A DNA stretch of 6,872 bases from an uncultured Eubacteriales bacterium (GCA_934481505.1 CAKSPP010000073.1:1-6872), one strand, 5' to 3'. Positions 1 to 6,219 are shown, numbered from the stretch's first letter. The notes: generated from the sequence alone by a model not told the origin. Numbers and translations are program-made.

Positions 1-39
1 CACGACGAACGAAAACTTGCAAAAACAGAAAATAAATAA
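1..39 (+). CDS. Possible C-terminal end of an upstream gene (partial)
   Basis: Frame 1 is open from the window edge and reads HDERKLAKTENK before a TAA stop at 37-39. The stop lies seven bases before a strong intrinsic terminator whose T-run faces the + direction, which is what the end of a + strand gene would look like. The piece is charged and lysine-rich, as many C-terminal tails are, but twelve codons cannot identify a product. Frame 2 is also open here but runs through the terminator, so it is less likely to be coding. The sequence to the left of the window would settle this. Confidence 0.35.
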   Translation, partial: HDERKLAKTENK

Positions 40-45
40 ATTAAG

Positions 46-75
46 TCCCACGGAAAAACTTCCGTGGGATTTTTT
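46..75 (+). terminator. Intrinsic terminator, probably bidirectional
   Basis: A perfect 10-bp stem (TCCCACGGAA, 46-55, with TTCCGTGGGA, 60-69) encloses a 4-base loop (AAAC). On the + strand it is followed directly by six T residues (70-75), a classical Rho-independent terminator for whatever lies left of the window. Read on the minus strand, the same hairpin follows the folT-like stop codon (77-75) immediately and is trailed by a T-rich stretch (the complement of 31-44), so it can also end the convergent minus-strand transcript. The + direction is clear; the minus direction is inferred. Confidence 0.9.
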
Positions 76-617
76 CAATCTAATTTTTTGATTTCGCTTT
101 TGAGGGCTTTCATTAAAATTACCGAAACGACGGTATAGACGGCGGCGGTCGCAAGGGACGAAATAAATCTCCAAAGGGTATCGCCGAAAACATAAACGAA
201 AGTGTAGTAACCGTAAATTTTGCTGTCGACATAAATCGCGAGGGTGTTCGTCGCGGTGACGATTATAGAACTTGCAAAGGCGGCAACGCCTATAGGCAGG
301 ATTTTCGGCTGCTTTTTGAACGCTTTATAGATAAGCCCTGCCGAAACTCCGCGTAAGATTGCGGGCAATATCCAAAGAACGGTCGTCGCGGAAAAACCGT
401 AACTTACCATCTGTGAAATGAAACTTCCGAGACCTCCCGAAATTCCGCCCCACAAGGGACCGAGAATAAACGATGAAAGCATTATCGGCAGTCCCGAAAA
501 GGTGATTTTGATGTTTGCCGTAAGGCGAAGCGACAGGAATTCCAGCACGAAATAGAGGGCTGAAAAGACCGCCGCAAGGCAGATTTTTACGATTTTGTTT
601 CTTGTATTTTTTTGCAT
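75..617 (-). CDS. folT: ECF transporter S component, folate family (FolT-like)
   Basis: This is a 180-residue, very hydrophobic protein with about six predicted membrane segments (roughly residues 10-28, 38-56, 58-76, 78-98, 108-130 and 140-170) and a basic C-terminal end. It fits the substrate-binding S component of group II energy-coupling factor transporters, which bind a vitamin and pair with the shared EcfA/A'/T module encoded elsewhere. An AxxxA motif in the first helix (A16 to A20), used by S components to dock on EcfT, is visible. The segment SGLPIMLSSFILGPLWGG (residues 41-58) resembles the folate family. The start is ATG at 617-615, eight bases after AAAGGAG. The THF riboswitch just upstream independently supports folate as the substrate. 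No other transporter gene is adjacent. The family is confident; the exact substrate rests mostly on the riboswitch. Confidence 0.88.
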   Translation of the reverse strand: MQKNTRNKIVKICLAAVFSALYFVLEFLSLRLTANIKITFSGLPIMLSSFILGPLWGGISGGLGSFISQMVSYGFSATTVLWILPAILRGVSAGLIYKAFKKQPKILPIGVAAFASSIIVTATNTLAIYVDSKIYGYYTFVYVFGDTLWRFISSLATAAVYTVVSVILMKALKSEIKKLD

Positions 618-622
618 AAAAA

Positions 623-663
623 ATACTCCTTTCCGATACCTCTCGGCATCTCAGAGTATGCCG
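623..663 (-). promoter_or_regulatory. Putative expression platform of the THF riboswitch
   Basis: Between aptamer and start codon the minus-strand RNA holds ATACTCTG (659-652). Its TACTCTG part (658-652) is exactly complementary to CAGAGTA at the 5' edge of the aptamer (776-770). The overlapping ATACTCT is complementary, with one wobble, to the ribosome site GGAGTAT (629-623). A local hairpin CGGCAT/ATGCCG (663-658 with 649-644) and a small CCGA/TCGG stem (646-643 with 636-633) are also possible; the first competes with these pairings. No T-run follows any hairpin, so control of translation is more likely than transcription termination. The complementarities are seen; the mechanism is inferred. 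Confidence 0.5.
626..632 (-). promoter_or_regulatory. Ribosome binding site of the folT-like gene
   Basis: On the minus strand AAAGGAG lies eight bases before the ATG at 617. Its 3' part together with the next bases (GGAGTAT, 629-623) can pair with ATACTCT at 659-653, with one G-U pair, so this site is the likely target of the riboswitch control described separately. Confidence 0.8.
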
Positions 664-666
664 GAG

Positions 667-680
667 GCTCCGATAGGAGC
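667..680 (-). other. Small hairpin between aptamer and expression platform
   Basis: GCTCC TATC GGAGC forms a 5-bp stem with a 4-base loop in the folT leader, just after the aptamer. It has no T-run and is not a terminator. Its CTCCT could alternatively pair with AGGAG of the ribosome site (630-626), giving a second possible way to block translation. Confidence 0.4.
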
Positions 681-685
681 GAATA

Positions 686-777
686 ACAGCGGACGCGGAA
701 AACCATCGCAGACTTCGTCTTTTCGTCATTGGGCAACATCCCGTCCCAAGGCACTTATCGCAGTTTTCCTACTCTGT
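686..777 (-). ncRNA. THF (tetrahydrofolate) riboswitch aptamer
   Basis: Read on the minus strand from 777 to 686, the leader matches the known THF riboswitch consensus. It begins with a closing stem ACAG (777-774) that pairs with CTGT (689-686). GTAGG and GGAAAAC follow, the latter pairing with GTTTTCC later in the element. Next come the conserved TAAGTG, the GGGATGTTG block, a GACGAAAAGACGAAGTC stem-loop region, and the terminal GCGTCCGCTG. Order, spacing and conserved blocks agree with folT-leader examples from Firmicutes. Such riboswitches bind reduced folates and usually lower expression of the gene downstream. The 92-base size is normal, and position before a folate-family transporter gene is the classic context. 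Confidence 0.93.
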
Positions 778-799
778 ATTTGTTTATTTTTACCGTTCT

Positions 800-827
800 A
801 TTATCTCACAATTTTTCCGAAAGTCAA
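800..827 (-). promoter_or_regulatory. Sigma-A-type promoter for the riboswitch-folT transcript
   Basis: On the minus strand, TTGACT (827-822) and GATAAT (805-800) are separated by 16 bases, and a TGN extension precedes the -10 box. Transcription would begin near 793, about 16 bases before the aptamer. The -35 box lies inside an inverted repeat (820-840). Confidence 0.75.
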
Positions 828-840
828 TAGCCTTGACTTT
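820..840. repeat. Perfect 8-bp inverted repeat over the folT -35 box
   Basis: AAAGTCAA (820-827) and TTGACTTT (833-840) are exact reverse complements around a 5-base spacer. The left arm contains the -35 box of the minus-strand promoter. The right arm is a matching TTGACT facing the other way, but no convincing -10 box lies 16-18 bases downstream on the + strand. It could be an operator, or a coincidence of -35-like sequence. Confidence 0.5.
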
Positions 841-944
841 TATTTCGCAATTATTTCGAAAGTATCGATTTCTAAAATGCGGAAAGAATGTATAATGAGA
901 GTTTTTCTTATTCGAAAAGTTAACGAAAAAGAGCCGATATTTTC

Positions 945-954
945 GCAAATTTGC
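945..954. promoter_or_regulatory. 10-bp palindrome next to the mreB -35 box
   Basis: GCAAATTTGC is a perfect palindrome directly abutting the -35 box of the mreB promoter. Its position would suit a regulator site, but a palindrome of this size can arise by chance in a few hundred AT-rich bases, so this is only a candidate. Confidence 0.2.
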
Positions 955-983
955 TTGATTTTTCCTTATTTATATGCTATACT
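955..983 (+). promoter_or_regulatory. Promoter of the mreB-hisS operon
   Basis: TTGATT (955-960) and TATACT (978-983) are separated by exactly 17 bases, and a TGC extension (975-977) precedes the -10 box. This is a good sigma-A-type promoter. Transcription would start near 990, giving a leader of about 68 bases before the mreB ATG. It is the best-formed promoter on this strand in the window. Confidence 0.75.
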
Positions 984-1045
984 GATTTGTAAAGTGAAAA
1001 ACTGTGCTCTTTTGTGCGTTTCAATATAAAAGAAATGAATTTTTT

Positions 1046-1050
1046 GGAGG
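1046..1050 (+). promoter_or_regulatory. Ribosome binding site that fixes the mreB start
   Basis: GGAGG ends one base before an ATG at 1052 and seven bases before an ATG at 1058. Only the second spacing is workable, so translation should start at 1058, giving MAYNKDFG. Confidence 0.85.
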
Positions 1051-1057
1051 AATGAAA

Positions 1058-2059
1058 ATGGCTTACAATAAGGATTTCGGCGTAGATCTCGGTTCCGAAA
1101 ACACCTTTATCTGCAAGAAAAACAAGGGTATCATCGTAAACGAACCCTCGGTTATTGCCGTCGATTCGGTTTCCGACAGGGTTATCGCCATCGGCAGAGA
1201 AGCAAAACAGATGATAGGAAGAGTTCCCTCTACCATTGAGGTTGAATATACAATTCAGGAGGGCGTTATTTCAAGTTTTGAAAAAACGGGTCTTCTTTTA
1301 AGCGAATTCATAAAGCCGCATAACGTCGGTTTCGGTAAAACGAGAATGATTCTGAGCATTCCCTGCCGTTCGACCGCCGTTGAAAGAAAAGCAGTCGAGG
1401 ACGTCGCACGCACCTGCGGTGCAAAGGAAACTTACGTTATCGAAGAACCTCTTGCCGCGGCTCTCGGAAGCGGAATCGATATTTTCGCCCCCAACGGACG
1501 CATGGTTGTCGATATGGGTGCCGGAACAACCGAGATTGCTGTCGTTTCTCTCGGAAGCGTCGTTTCTTATCACTACATTCCCTCCGCGGGAAAACAGCTT
1601 AACACGAATATTATTAACTATGTCAGAAGAGTTCATAATGTCCTTATCGGCGAACCTACCGCCGAGGCTCTTAAAATAAAACTCGGAACTGTCGAAGACA
1701 ACGGCGAAAACGAGTTTATGATGGTCAGCGGAAGAGAACTTTCAAAAGGTCTTCCGGTAAATATCGAAGTGACTTCCGAGCATATAAGAGAAGCCATTTA
1801 TCCGGGTGTTCAGAGTATTATCGAGGGTATCAGCTACACCCTTGAACATATCGACCCCGAACTTTCCGCGGATATCATTTCGAACGGAATTCTCTTAACC
1901 GGCGGAACGGCGATGATGCCGGGCTGGGCTCCTCTTATAGAAAACGCGATAGGCGTTAAAGCGGAACTTTCGACAATTCCTCTCGAATGTGTCGCCGCAG
2001 GCTGTGCAAACGCTTTCGACGTACTTGACGAACTCAAAAAACATAACGCTATTATCTGA
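1058..2059 (+). CDS. mreB: Rod-shape-determining protein MreB (divergent)
   Basis: This 333-residue actin-family ATPase forms membrane-associated filaments that organise lateral-wall synthesis. Signature regions appear in order: phosphate-1 (GVDLGSENTF, residues 8-17), the EEP segment with catalytic-type glutamate E130, phosphate-2 (VVDMGAGTTEIAV, 150-162), GEPTAEALKIKLG (198-210) and the adenosine motif LLTGGTAMMPGW (279-290). Length is normal for the family. Several positions depart from the usual sequence: DLGTANT is DLGSENT, DIGGGTTE is DMGAGTTE, and the usual AGDEMD is AGKQLN (177-182), which loses both acidic residues. It leads an operon with mreC, mreD and a PBP, which supports an elongasome role. 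An Mbl- or MreBH-like paralogue cannot be excluded. The start follows from the ribosome site; the upstream ATG codons at 1004 and 1052 lack one at proper spacing. Confidence 0.93.
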   Translation: MAYNKDFGVDLGSENTFICKKNKGIIVNEPSVIAVDSVSDRVIAIGREAKQMIGRVPSTIEVEYTIQEGVISSFEKTGLLLSEFIKPHNVGFGKTRMILSIPCRSTAVERKAVEDVARTCGAKETYVIEEPLAAALGSGIDIFAPNGRMVVDMGAGTTEIAVVSLGSVVSYHYIPSAGKQLNTNIINYVRRVHNVLIGEPTAEALKIKLGTVEDNGENEFMMVSGRELSKGLPVNIEVTSEHIREAIYPGVQSIIEGISYTLEHIDPELSADIISNGILLTGGTAMMPGWAPLIENAIGVKAELSTIPLECVAAGCANAFDVLDELKKHNAII

Positions 2060-2072
2060 CGGAGATAAATAA

Positions 2073-2915
2073 ATGAGGGATTTTTTCAGAGGAAAATTCT
2101 TTGCGGCAATCGTCATTATCCTTGCTTTTTTGTTGGGCTTTGTCGTGAACGCCGTTTTCGACGGGGGAACGACCGCACCCGAAAATATCCTCGGCACGGT
2201 TTTCACGCCCGTGAAGAGCGTCGCCACGCATATCGGAAATTCGGTTGAAAAGTTTTTCAGGACTTTTGCCGATTACGACAAACTTAAAAGCGAAAACGAA
2301 ACGCTTAAAGCGGAAAACGACGACTTAACCGTCCGCCTTGAAAAAAGCTACCACCTTGAAACGGAAAACGAAAGATTACGCAATCTTCTTTCGCTTACCG
2401 AAAAGCTTCCCGAATACAATAAAACCGAGGCAACCGTCGTTTCCGTTTCGGACGATAAAGTCTCTTCCGTTTTCACGATAAACAAAGGTTCTCTTTCCGG
2501 AATTAAGGAAAAAGATGTCGTTATCGCGTCGGACGGGCTTGTCGGCTACGTCCGCGACGTCGGGTTCAACTGGGCGACGGTCGTCACCATTCTCGACCCG
2601 CAGGTTGCCGTCGGAGCGTTTCTTCCCCGTACCGAGCTTGTCGCAATGACCGAAGGTCACCGCGAACTCAAAGGCGACGGACTTTGCAGGCTTTCTTATC
2701 TTGAAAATACCTCTCTTATAAACAGGGGAGACACAGTTGTAACCTCAGGTCTCGGCGGACTTTACCCCGAGGGGATAACGATAGGCAAGATAAGCGAAAT
2801 CACCGTAAGCGACAACGGACTTTCGCAGTACGGAATAATAACCCCGTCGGTCGACTTTTCGTCTCTTCGCTATGTTTACGTTCTTTCCGCAAAAACGGAG
2901 GAGGGAGCGGAATGA
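2073..2915 (+). CDS. mreC: Rod-shape-determining protein MreC
   Basis: This 280-residue bitopic membrane protein links MreB filaments to the wall synthases outside the membrane. It has a short basic cytoplasmic start, one membrane segment (about residues 9-27) and a coiled coil (about 66-108, rich in KxENExL repeats). A beta-rich MreC domain follows (about 117-272) with the family patterns INKGSLSGIKEKDVV (137-151), SDGLVGYV (153-160) and TSGLGGLYPEGITIGKI (224-240). Length and layout are normal for the family. GGAG (2061-2064) lies eight bases before the ATG, and the gene begins 13 bases after mreB. Its TGA overlaps the mreD start as ATGA, so the two are probably translationally coupled. Confidence 0.96.
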   Translation: MRDFFRGKFFAAIVIILAFLLGFVVNAVFDGGTTAPENILGTVFTPVKSVATHIGNSVEKFFRTFADYDKLKSENETLKAENDDLTVRLEKSYHLETENERLRNLLSLTEKLPEYNKTEATVVSVSDDKVSSVFTINKGSLSGIKEKDVVIASDGLVGYVRDVGFNWATVVTILDPQVAVGAFLPRTELVAMTEGHRELKGDGLCRLSYLENTSLINRGDTVVTSGLGGLYPEGITIGKISEITVSDNGLSQYGIITPSVDFSSLRYVYVLSAKTEEGAE

Positions 2916-3436
2916 AAATAAAAAAGCTGCTTATAAATATTCTGCTTCTTTTATTTTGCTGTCTTCTTCAATTTTCGGGCTTTCTCCGTCTTTACGGGGC
3001 GAGTGCGAATTTTCTGCTTTGCTTTGTTGTCTGCCTTTCGGTGTCTGAGCAGTCTCCTGTCGTCGCCGTTGTTTTTTCGGGTGTTGCGGGGCTTCTTTCC
3101 GATTTCTTTTCGGGAGGTCTTTTCGGTCATCGCACTTTCTGGGCGATAATTACCGCATATATTTCGGTCGCGTTGCTTTACCGTCTTTTTTCACGCAATT
3201 TCAAGACGGCTTTGGCAATTTACACCGTTTCTCACCTTGTTACGAATTCTCTTTATTATCTTTTGTATTCTTTCGGAAAAACGGGAGTTTCTTTTTTCGG
3301 AGAACTTTGGAGCGATTTTCTTCCGTCCTTCGTTCTCTCTCTTCCCGTTCTTGCCGTCATTTATATTATTTACAGCAGATTTTACTATAAAAATCCCGAC
3401 GTCAGAATTTACGGAAAGGTTGGTTTCAGACGATGA
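2912..3436 (+). CDS. mreD: Rod-shape-determining protein MreD
   Basis: This 174-residue integral membrane protein is an elongasome partner of MreC. Hydrophobic segments cover about residues 5-25, 32-45, 48-66, 74-92, 98-120 and 134-155. The region GLLSDFFSGGLFG (60-72) matches the conserved glycine- and aspartate-containing loop typical of MreD. MreD proteins are poorly conserved, so the call rests on this motif, the size, the topology and the position directly after mreC. The ATG overlaps the mreC stop, with GGAGGAGGG (2897-2905) six bases upstream. The gene's own TGA overlaps the next start. Confidence 0.93.
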   Translation: MKIKKLLINILLLLFCCLLQFSGFLRLYGASANFLLCFVVCLSVSEQSPVVAVVFSGVAGLLSDFFSGGLFGHRTFWAIITAYISVALLYRLFSRNFKTALAIYTVSHLVTNSLYYLLYSFGKTGVSFFGELWSDFLPSFVLSLPVLAVIYIIYSRFYYKNPDVRIYGKVGFRR

Positions 3437-5460
3437 CGAAGCGTACCGGCAGAGCTATTGCGGTCTTCGCGATTTTCGCGGTTATCTGCACTGTCTTTGT
3501 TTTCAGACTTGCCGATTTGCAGCTTGTTCACGGCTCGGAATATCTTGAAAAATCAAGAAACCGCGTCGTAACGAAAAGCGTCATCAAAGCCGCCAGGGGC
3601 GAAATTCTCGACAGAAACTGTCGTCCGATAGTTCAGAATAAGCGTGTTTTTACCGTTGAATTCAATCTTTCGGCAATAAAAGACTTAAATAAAACGATAG
3701 ACCAGATGCTTGAAATTTTCGGCACGACGGGTCAGGATTATATCAAAACTTTCCCGATTTCGGTAACCGAACCCTATGTCTATTCGGAAAGCTTTCTTGC
3801 TTCTGAAAGTCAGGTCGAAAGCTTTAAGAAATTTCTTTCCGAAAGAAAAATAGAATACGGCAGTGCGGATAAAGTTATGGCGGCTCTTATAAAATATTAC
3901 GACGCCGACGACTATCCTGCCGAAAACGCAGCCAAAATCGCGGCGGTCCGCTATGAAATTTCTCTCCGCTCTTCGGGCAGCTACTATACTTTCGCGAGCG
4001 ATATCAATATCGAAACCGTCACCGAAGTAAAGGAAAATATCGACGAAATTTCCGGCGTTTATATCGAAGAAGAGCCGGTAAGATATTACACCGAAGAAAA
4101 TTTCGCGTCCCATATAATCGGTTATGTCGGAAAAATCTCCGCCGAGGAATACGCAACTTTGCGTCAGGACGGCTATTCGATGAACGATACCGTCGGTAAA
4201 GACGGCATTGAAAAAACAATGGAAGAATATCTCCGCGGAACCGACGGCTATAAATATGCGATAAGAGATGTCACGGGAGCGACGACCGACGTCATTAAAA
4301 ACGACGAGCCGAAAGCCGGCAACGACGTTATTTTGACGATCGATAAAAACCTGCAAATGATAGTTGAGGACAGTATTGAAAGCGTTGTCGGCAAGATAAG
4401 GGAACAGAACGGCGAAAACGCCGCGATTTCCGCTTCCGCCGTTTTCCTTGAAGTCGGGACAAGCGATGTTCTTGCAATGGCGTCTTACCCGACCTATAAC
4501 CTCGAAACATTTTACGAAGATTACAATACTCTGTCAAAAGACAAGGGCAAACCTTATGTCAACAGGGCGATATCGGGGCTTTTTGCTCCCGGTTCGACTT
4601 TCAAAATGGTAACGGGTATTGCGGCTCTTGAAACGGGGACGATTTCTCCGACAACGACTTATCGCTGCACCGGTATTTACGATTACTATAAAGATATGAC
4701 TTTCTCCTGCTTCAATTCCCGTGCTCACGGAACCGAAACGGTCGTTGAGGCTTTGCAGAAATCCTGCAATATTTTCTTCTTTGACGCGATAAGAAGAATG
4801 GGCATTTCGAAATTCGAAGAATACGGGAAAATGCTCGGCTTCGGTCAGAAAACGGGTATTGATATAAGAGGCGAATCGACGGGCGTTCTTGCCGGCAACG
4901 AATACCGCAAAAAAGTCGGCGGCGAACTTATGAAACCGGGTGAAGTTCTGCTTTCCGCAATCGGACAGAGCGATACTTCGGTAACGCCCTTGCAGCTTGC
5001 GAACTATGCCGCAACGATAGCGAACGGCGGCGTGAGAATGGTTCCCCACGTTATAAAAAGCGTAAGAAACAGCGAAACGGGAACGGTTATTTCCGAAACC
5101 GAACCCGAAGTTGCGGTCGATATGAATTTAAGCAAATCGACTGTCGAAACGATAACAAAAGGTATGAAAGCCGTTGCGGAAAAGGGCGGCGGTCTTTATT
5201 CCGCGTTCAAAGATTACACGATAACCACCGTTGCGGTCAAAACAGGTACCGCCGAAAAAGCGTCGGGACTTCCTAACGCTCTTATTGTCGGTTTCGCACC
5301 TGCCGATAACCCGAAAATCGCGTTTGCGGTTGTTGTCGAAGAGGGCGGTATAAATGTCGCTCCGACGATTGCGGAAGTTATCAAAAACGCATTGAGCTAT
5401 TACTATTCCAATATGGATTCCCTCGACAGCATTTCCAAAGAGGGGCAGTTAAATCCTTAA
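3433..5460 (+). CDS. mrdA: Class B penicillin-binding protein 2 (transpeptidase, MrdA type)
   Basis: This 675-residue DD-transpeptidase crosslinks peptidoglycan during cell elongation. It has an N-terminal membrane anchor (about residues 9-25). The dimerisation/pedestal domain includes ARGEILDRN (54-62) and VGKDGIE (254-260), and the C-terminal transpeptidase domain starts near 300. All three active-site motifs are intact: S388-T-F-K391 (nucleophile serine), S444-C-N446, and K603-T-G-T606. No PASTA repeat follows the catalytic domain, which argues against a SpoVD/PBP2x-type division or spore enzyme. Together with mreBCD, that favours the PBP2 elongation role, normally paired with the glycosyltransferase RodA, which is not in the window. 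The ATG overlaps the mreD stop. The nearest purine-rich site (GGAAAGG, 3413-3419) is 13 bases away, so translation probably depends on coupling to mreD. Confidence 0.95.
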   Translation: MTKRTGRAIAVFAIFAVICTVFVFRLADLQLVHGSEYLEKSRNRVVTKSVIKAARGEILDRNCRPIVQNKRVFTVEFNLSAIKDLNKTIDQMLEIFGTTGQDYIKTFPISVTEPYVYSESFLASESQVESFKKFLSERKIEYGSADKVMAALIKYYDADDYPAENAAKIAAVRYEISLRSSGSYYTFASDINIETVTEVKENIDEISGVYIEEEPVRYYTEENFASHIIGYVGKISAEEYATLRQDGYSMNDTVGKDGIEKTMEEYLRGTDGYKYAIRDVTGATTDVIKNDEPKAGNDVILTIDKNLQMIVEDSIESVVGKIREQNGENAAISASAVFLEVGTSDVLAMASYPTYNLETFYEDYNTLSKDKGKPYVNRAISGLFAPGSTFKMVTGIAALETGTISPTTTYRCTGIYDYYKDMTFSCFNSRAHGTETVVEALQKSCNIFFFDAIRRMGISKFEEYGKMLGFGQKTGIDIRGESTGVLAGNEYRKKVGGELMKPGEVLLSAIGQSDTSVTPLQLANYAATIANGGVRMVPHVIKSVRNSETGTVISETEPEVAVDMNLSKSTVETITKGMKAVAEKGGGLYSAFKDYTITTVAVKTGTAEKASGLPNALIVGFAPADNPKIAFAVVVEEGGINVAPTIAEVIKNALSYYYSNMDSLDSISKEGQLNP

Positions 5461-5467
5461 AAGGAGG
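5461..5467 (+). promoter_or_regulatory. Ribosome binding site of the MinD-like gene
   Basis: AAGGAGG begins directly after the PBP2 stop codon and lies five bases before the ATG at 5473. It is the most complete Shine-Dalgarno match in the window, suggesting that this gene has strong translation initiation of its own. Confidence 0.8.
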
Positions 5468-5472
5468 ACAGA

Positions 5473-6213
5473 ATGGGACAGATATATCTTGTTGCCTCGG
5501 GCAAAGGCGGAGTCGGCAAAACGACCGTTACCGCAAACATCGCCGCATGCCTTGCAAAGAGCGGGAACAGGGTTCTTTGCTTTGACGGAGACATTTATCT
5601 CAAAAATCTCGATATCCTGATGAACAAACAGGACGAATCCGTTTTCGACATTCAGGATATGTATCTTTCCCGCTGCGATTTTGACAAAGCGGTTCTCGAA
5701 CATGAAGAAATAAAAGGACTTTTCTTCGTTCCCGCACCGTCCCTTGTCGAAGAGGACGCAGGCGAGATATATTCGTATATGATGAAACTCGCCGTTGAAA
5801 TTTCGGAAAACTACGACTTTATCTTTATCGACTGCCCGGCAGGGCTTTCCGCCGTTAAAACCCTTATGACACCCGACGCTGTTCTTTTAGTTGTCGCAAC
5901 TCCCGACCTGCCGTCGGTGAGAGGGGCTGAAAAAATCGCGGAGATAGCGTATGTAAAAGGAGCGAGGGCAAGGCTTATAGTAAACAAAGTCCGCCCTGAT
6001 ATGATAAAGAAAAAACTTGCACCTAATATAGATGAAATAATCGACGACACGACCGTTCGTCTTATCGGGCTTATCCCCGACGACAAAACGGTGCTTTCGG
6101 CTGCGGCAAAAGGCTCTGTTCTCTGTCTTGAAAAGAAGAGCGACGCAGAAAAAGCGGTCGAAAACATTTCCGCAAGACTTTGCGGAGCAACGGTGCCGTT
6201 AATGAAACTGTGA
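5473..6213 (+). CDS. minD: MinD-like ParA/MinD-family ATPase lacking the membrane-targeting tail
   Basis: This 246-residue P-loop ATPase has the deviant Walker A motif SGKGGVGKTT (9-18) with signature lysine K11 and P-loop lysine K16. It also has the switch I region FDGDIYLKNLD (37-47, compare DADIGLRNLD in MinD), the switch II motif IDCPAG (119-124) and the base-recognition-like NKVRPDM (171-177). NLD and RPDM favour MinD over ParA, Soj or FlhG. True MinD dimerises with ATP on the membrane, recruits MinC to block FtsZ, and is released by MinE. Here the protein ends at VPLMKL, about where family members begin their amphipathic membrane-targeting helix, and no such helix is encoded. Neither minC nor minE is adjacent, although related operons often carry minCDE here. 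The division-site role is therefore uncertain. It follows PBP2 by 12 bases. Confidence 0.85.
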   Translation: MGQIYLVASGKGGVGKTTVTANIAACLAKSGNRVLCFDGDIYLKNLDILMNKQDESVFDIQDMYLSRCDFDKAVLEHEEIKGLFFVPAPSLVEEDAGEIYSYMMKLAVEISENYDFIFIDCPAGLSAVKTLMTPDAVLLVVATPDLPSVRGAEKIAEIAYVKGARARLIVNKVRPDMIKKKLAPNIDEIIDDTTVRLIGLIPDDKTVLSAAAKGSVLCLEKKSDAEKAVENISARLCGATVPLMKL

Positions 6214-6214
6214 C

Positions 6215-6219
6215 GGAGG
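6215..6219 (+). promoter_or_regulatory. Ribosome binding site that fixes the mgsA-like start
   Basis: GGAGG lies seven bases before the ATG at 6227 and four before an in-frame TTG at 6224. Spacing and codon preference both favour the ATG, giving MNIALIAS as the N-terminus. Confidence 0.8.

Larger units (their letters stand above)
618..1057. other. Divergent intergenic region between folT and mreB
   Basis: This 440-base gap has no believable gene. From left to right it holds the folT ribosome site and expression platform, the THF aptamer, the minus-strand promoter, an AT-rich spacer (about 841-944), a 10-bp palindrome, the + strand mreB promoter, and a roughly 70-base mreB leader. In the spacer a TATAAT (891-896) lacks a good -35 partner. 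Long reading frames crossing the region have no start signal and overlap the riboswitch. Confidence 0.8.

Noticed and set aside
833..861. TTGACT (833-838) as the -35 of a further + strand promoter
   Set aside because: The sequence 16-18 bases downstream (around 855-861, TTCGAAA) does not resemble a -10 box.
891..896. TATAAT as a second promoter -10 box for mreB
   Set aside because: No -35-like hexamer lies 16-18 bases upstream, and the bases before it do not form a TGN extension; the promoter at 955-983 is much better.
595..1029. A 144-codon + strand reading frame across the folT-mreB gap
   Set aside because: It overlaps the THF riboswitch and both promoters, has no ribosome site, and its composition (long runs of F, L, I and C without family features) looks like translated AT-rich non-coding DNA.
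1004..1057. Upstream in-frame ATG codons (1004, 1052) as the mreB start
   Set aside because: ATG at 1004 has no ribosome site and would add residues unlike MreB; ATG at 1052 is one base from GGAGG, too close. The ATG at 1058 is seven bases away and gives the usual MreB N-terminus.
3685..4356. A 223-codon antisense reading frame inside the PBP2 gene
   Set aside because: It is a mirror of the well-supported PBP2 coding frame, has no ribosome site or recognisable motif, and other antisense frames in the operon look the same.
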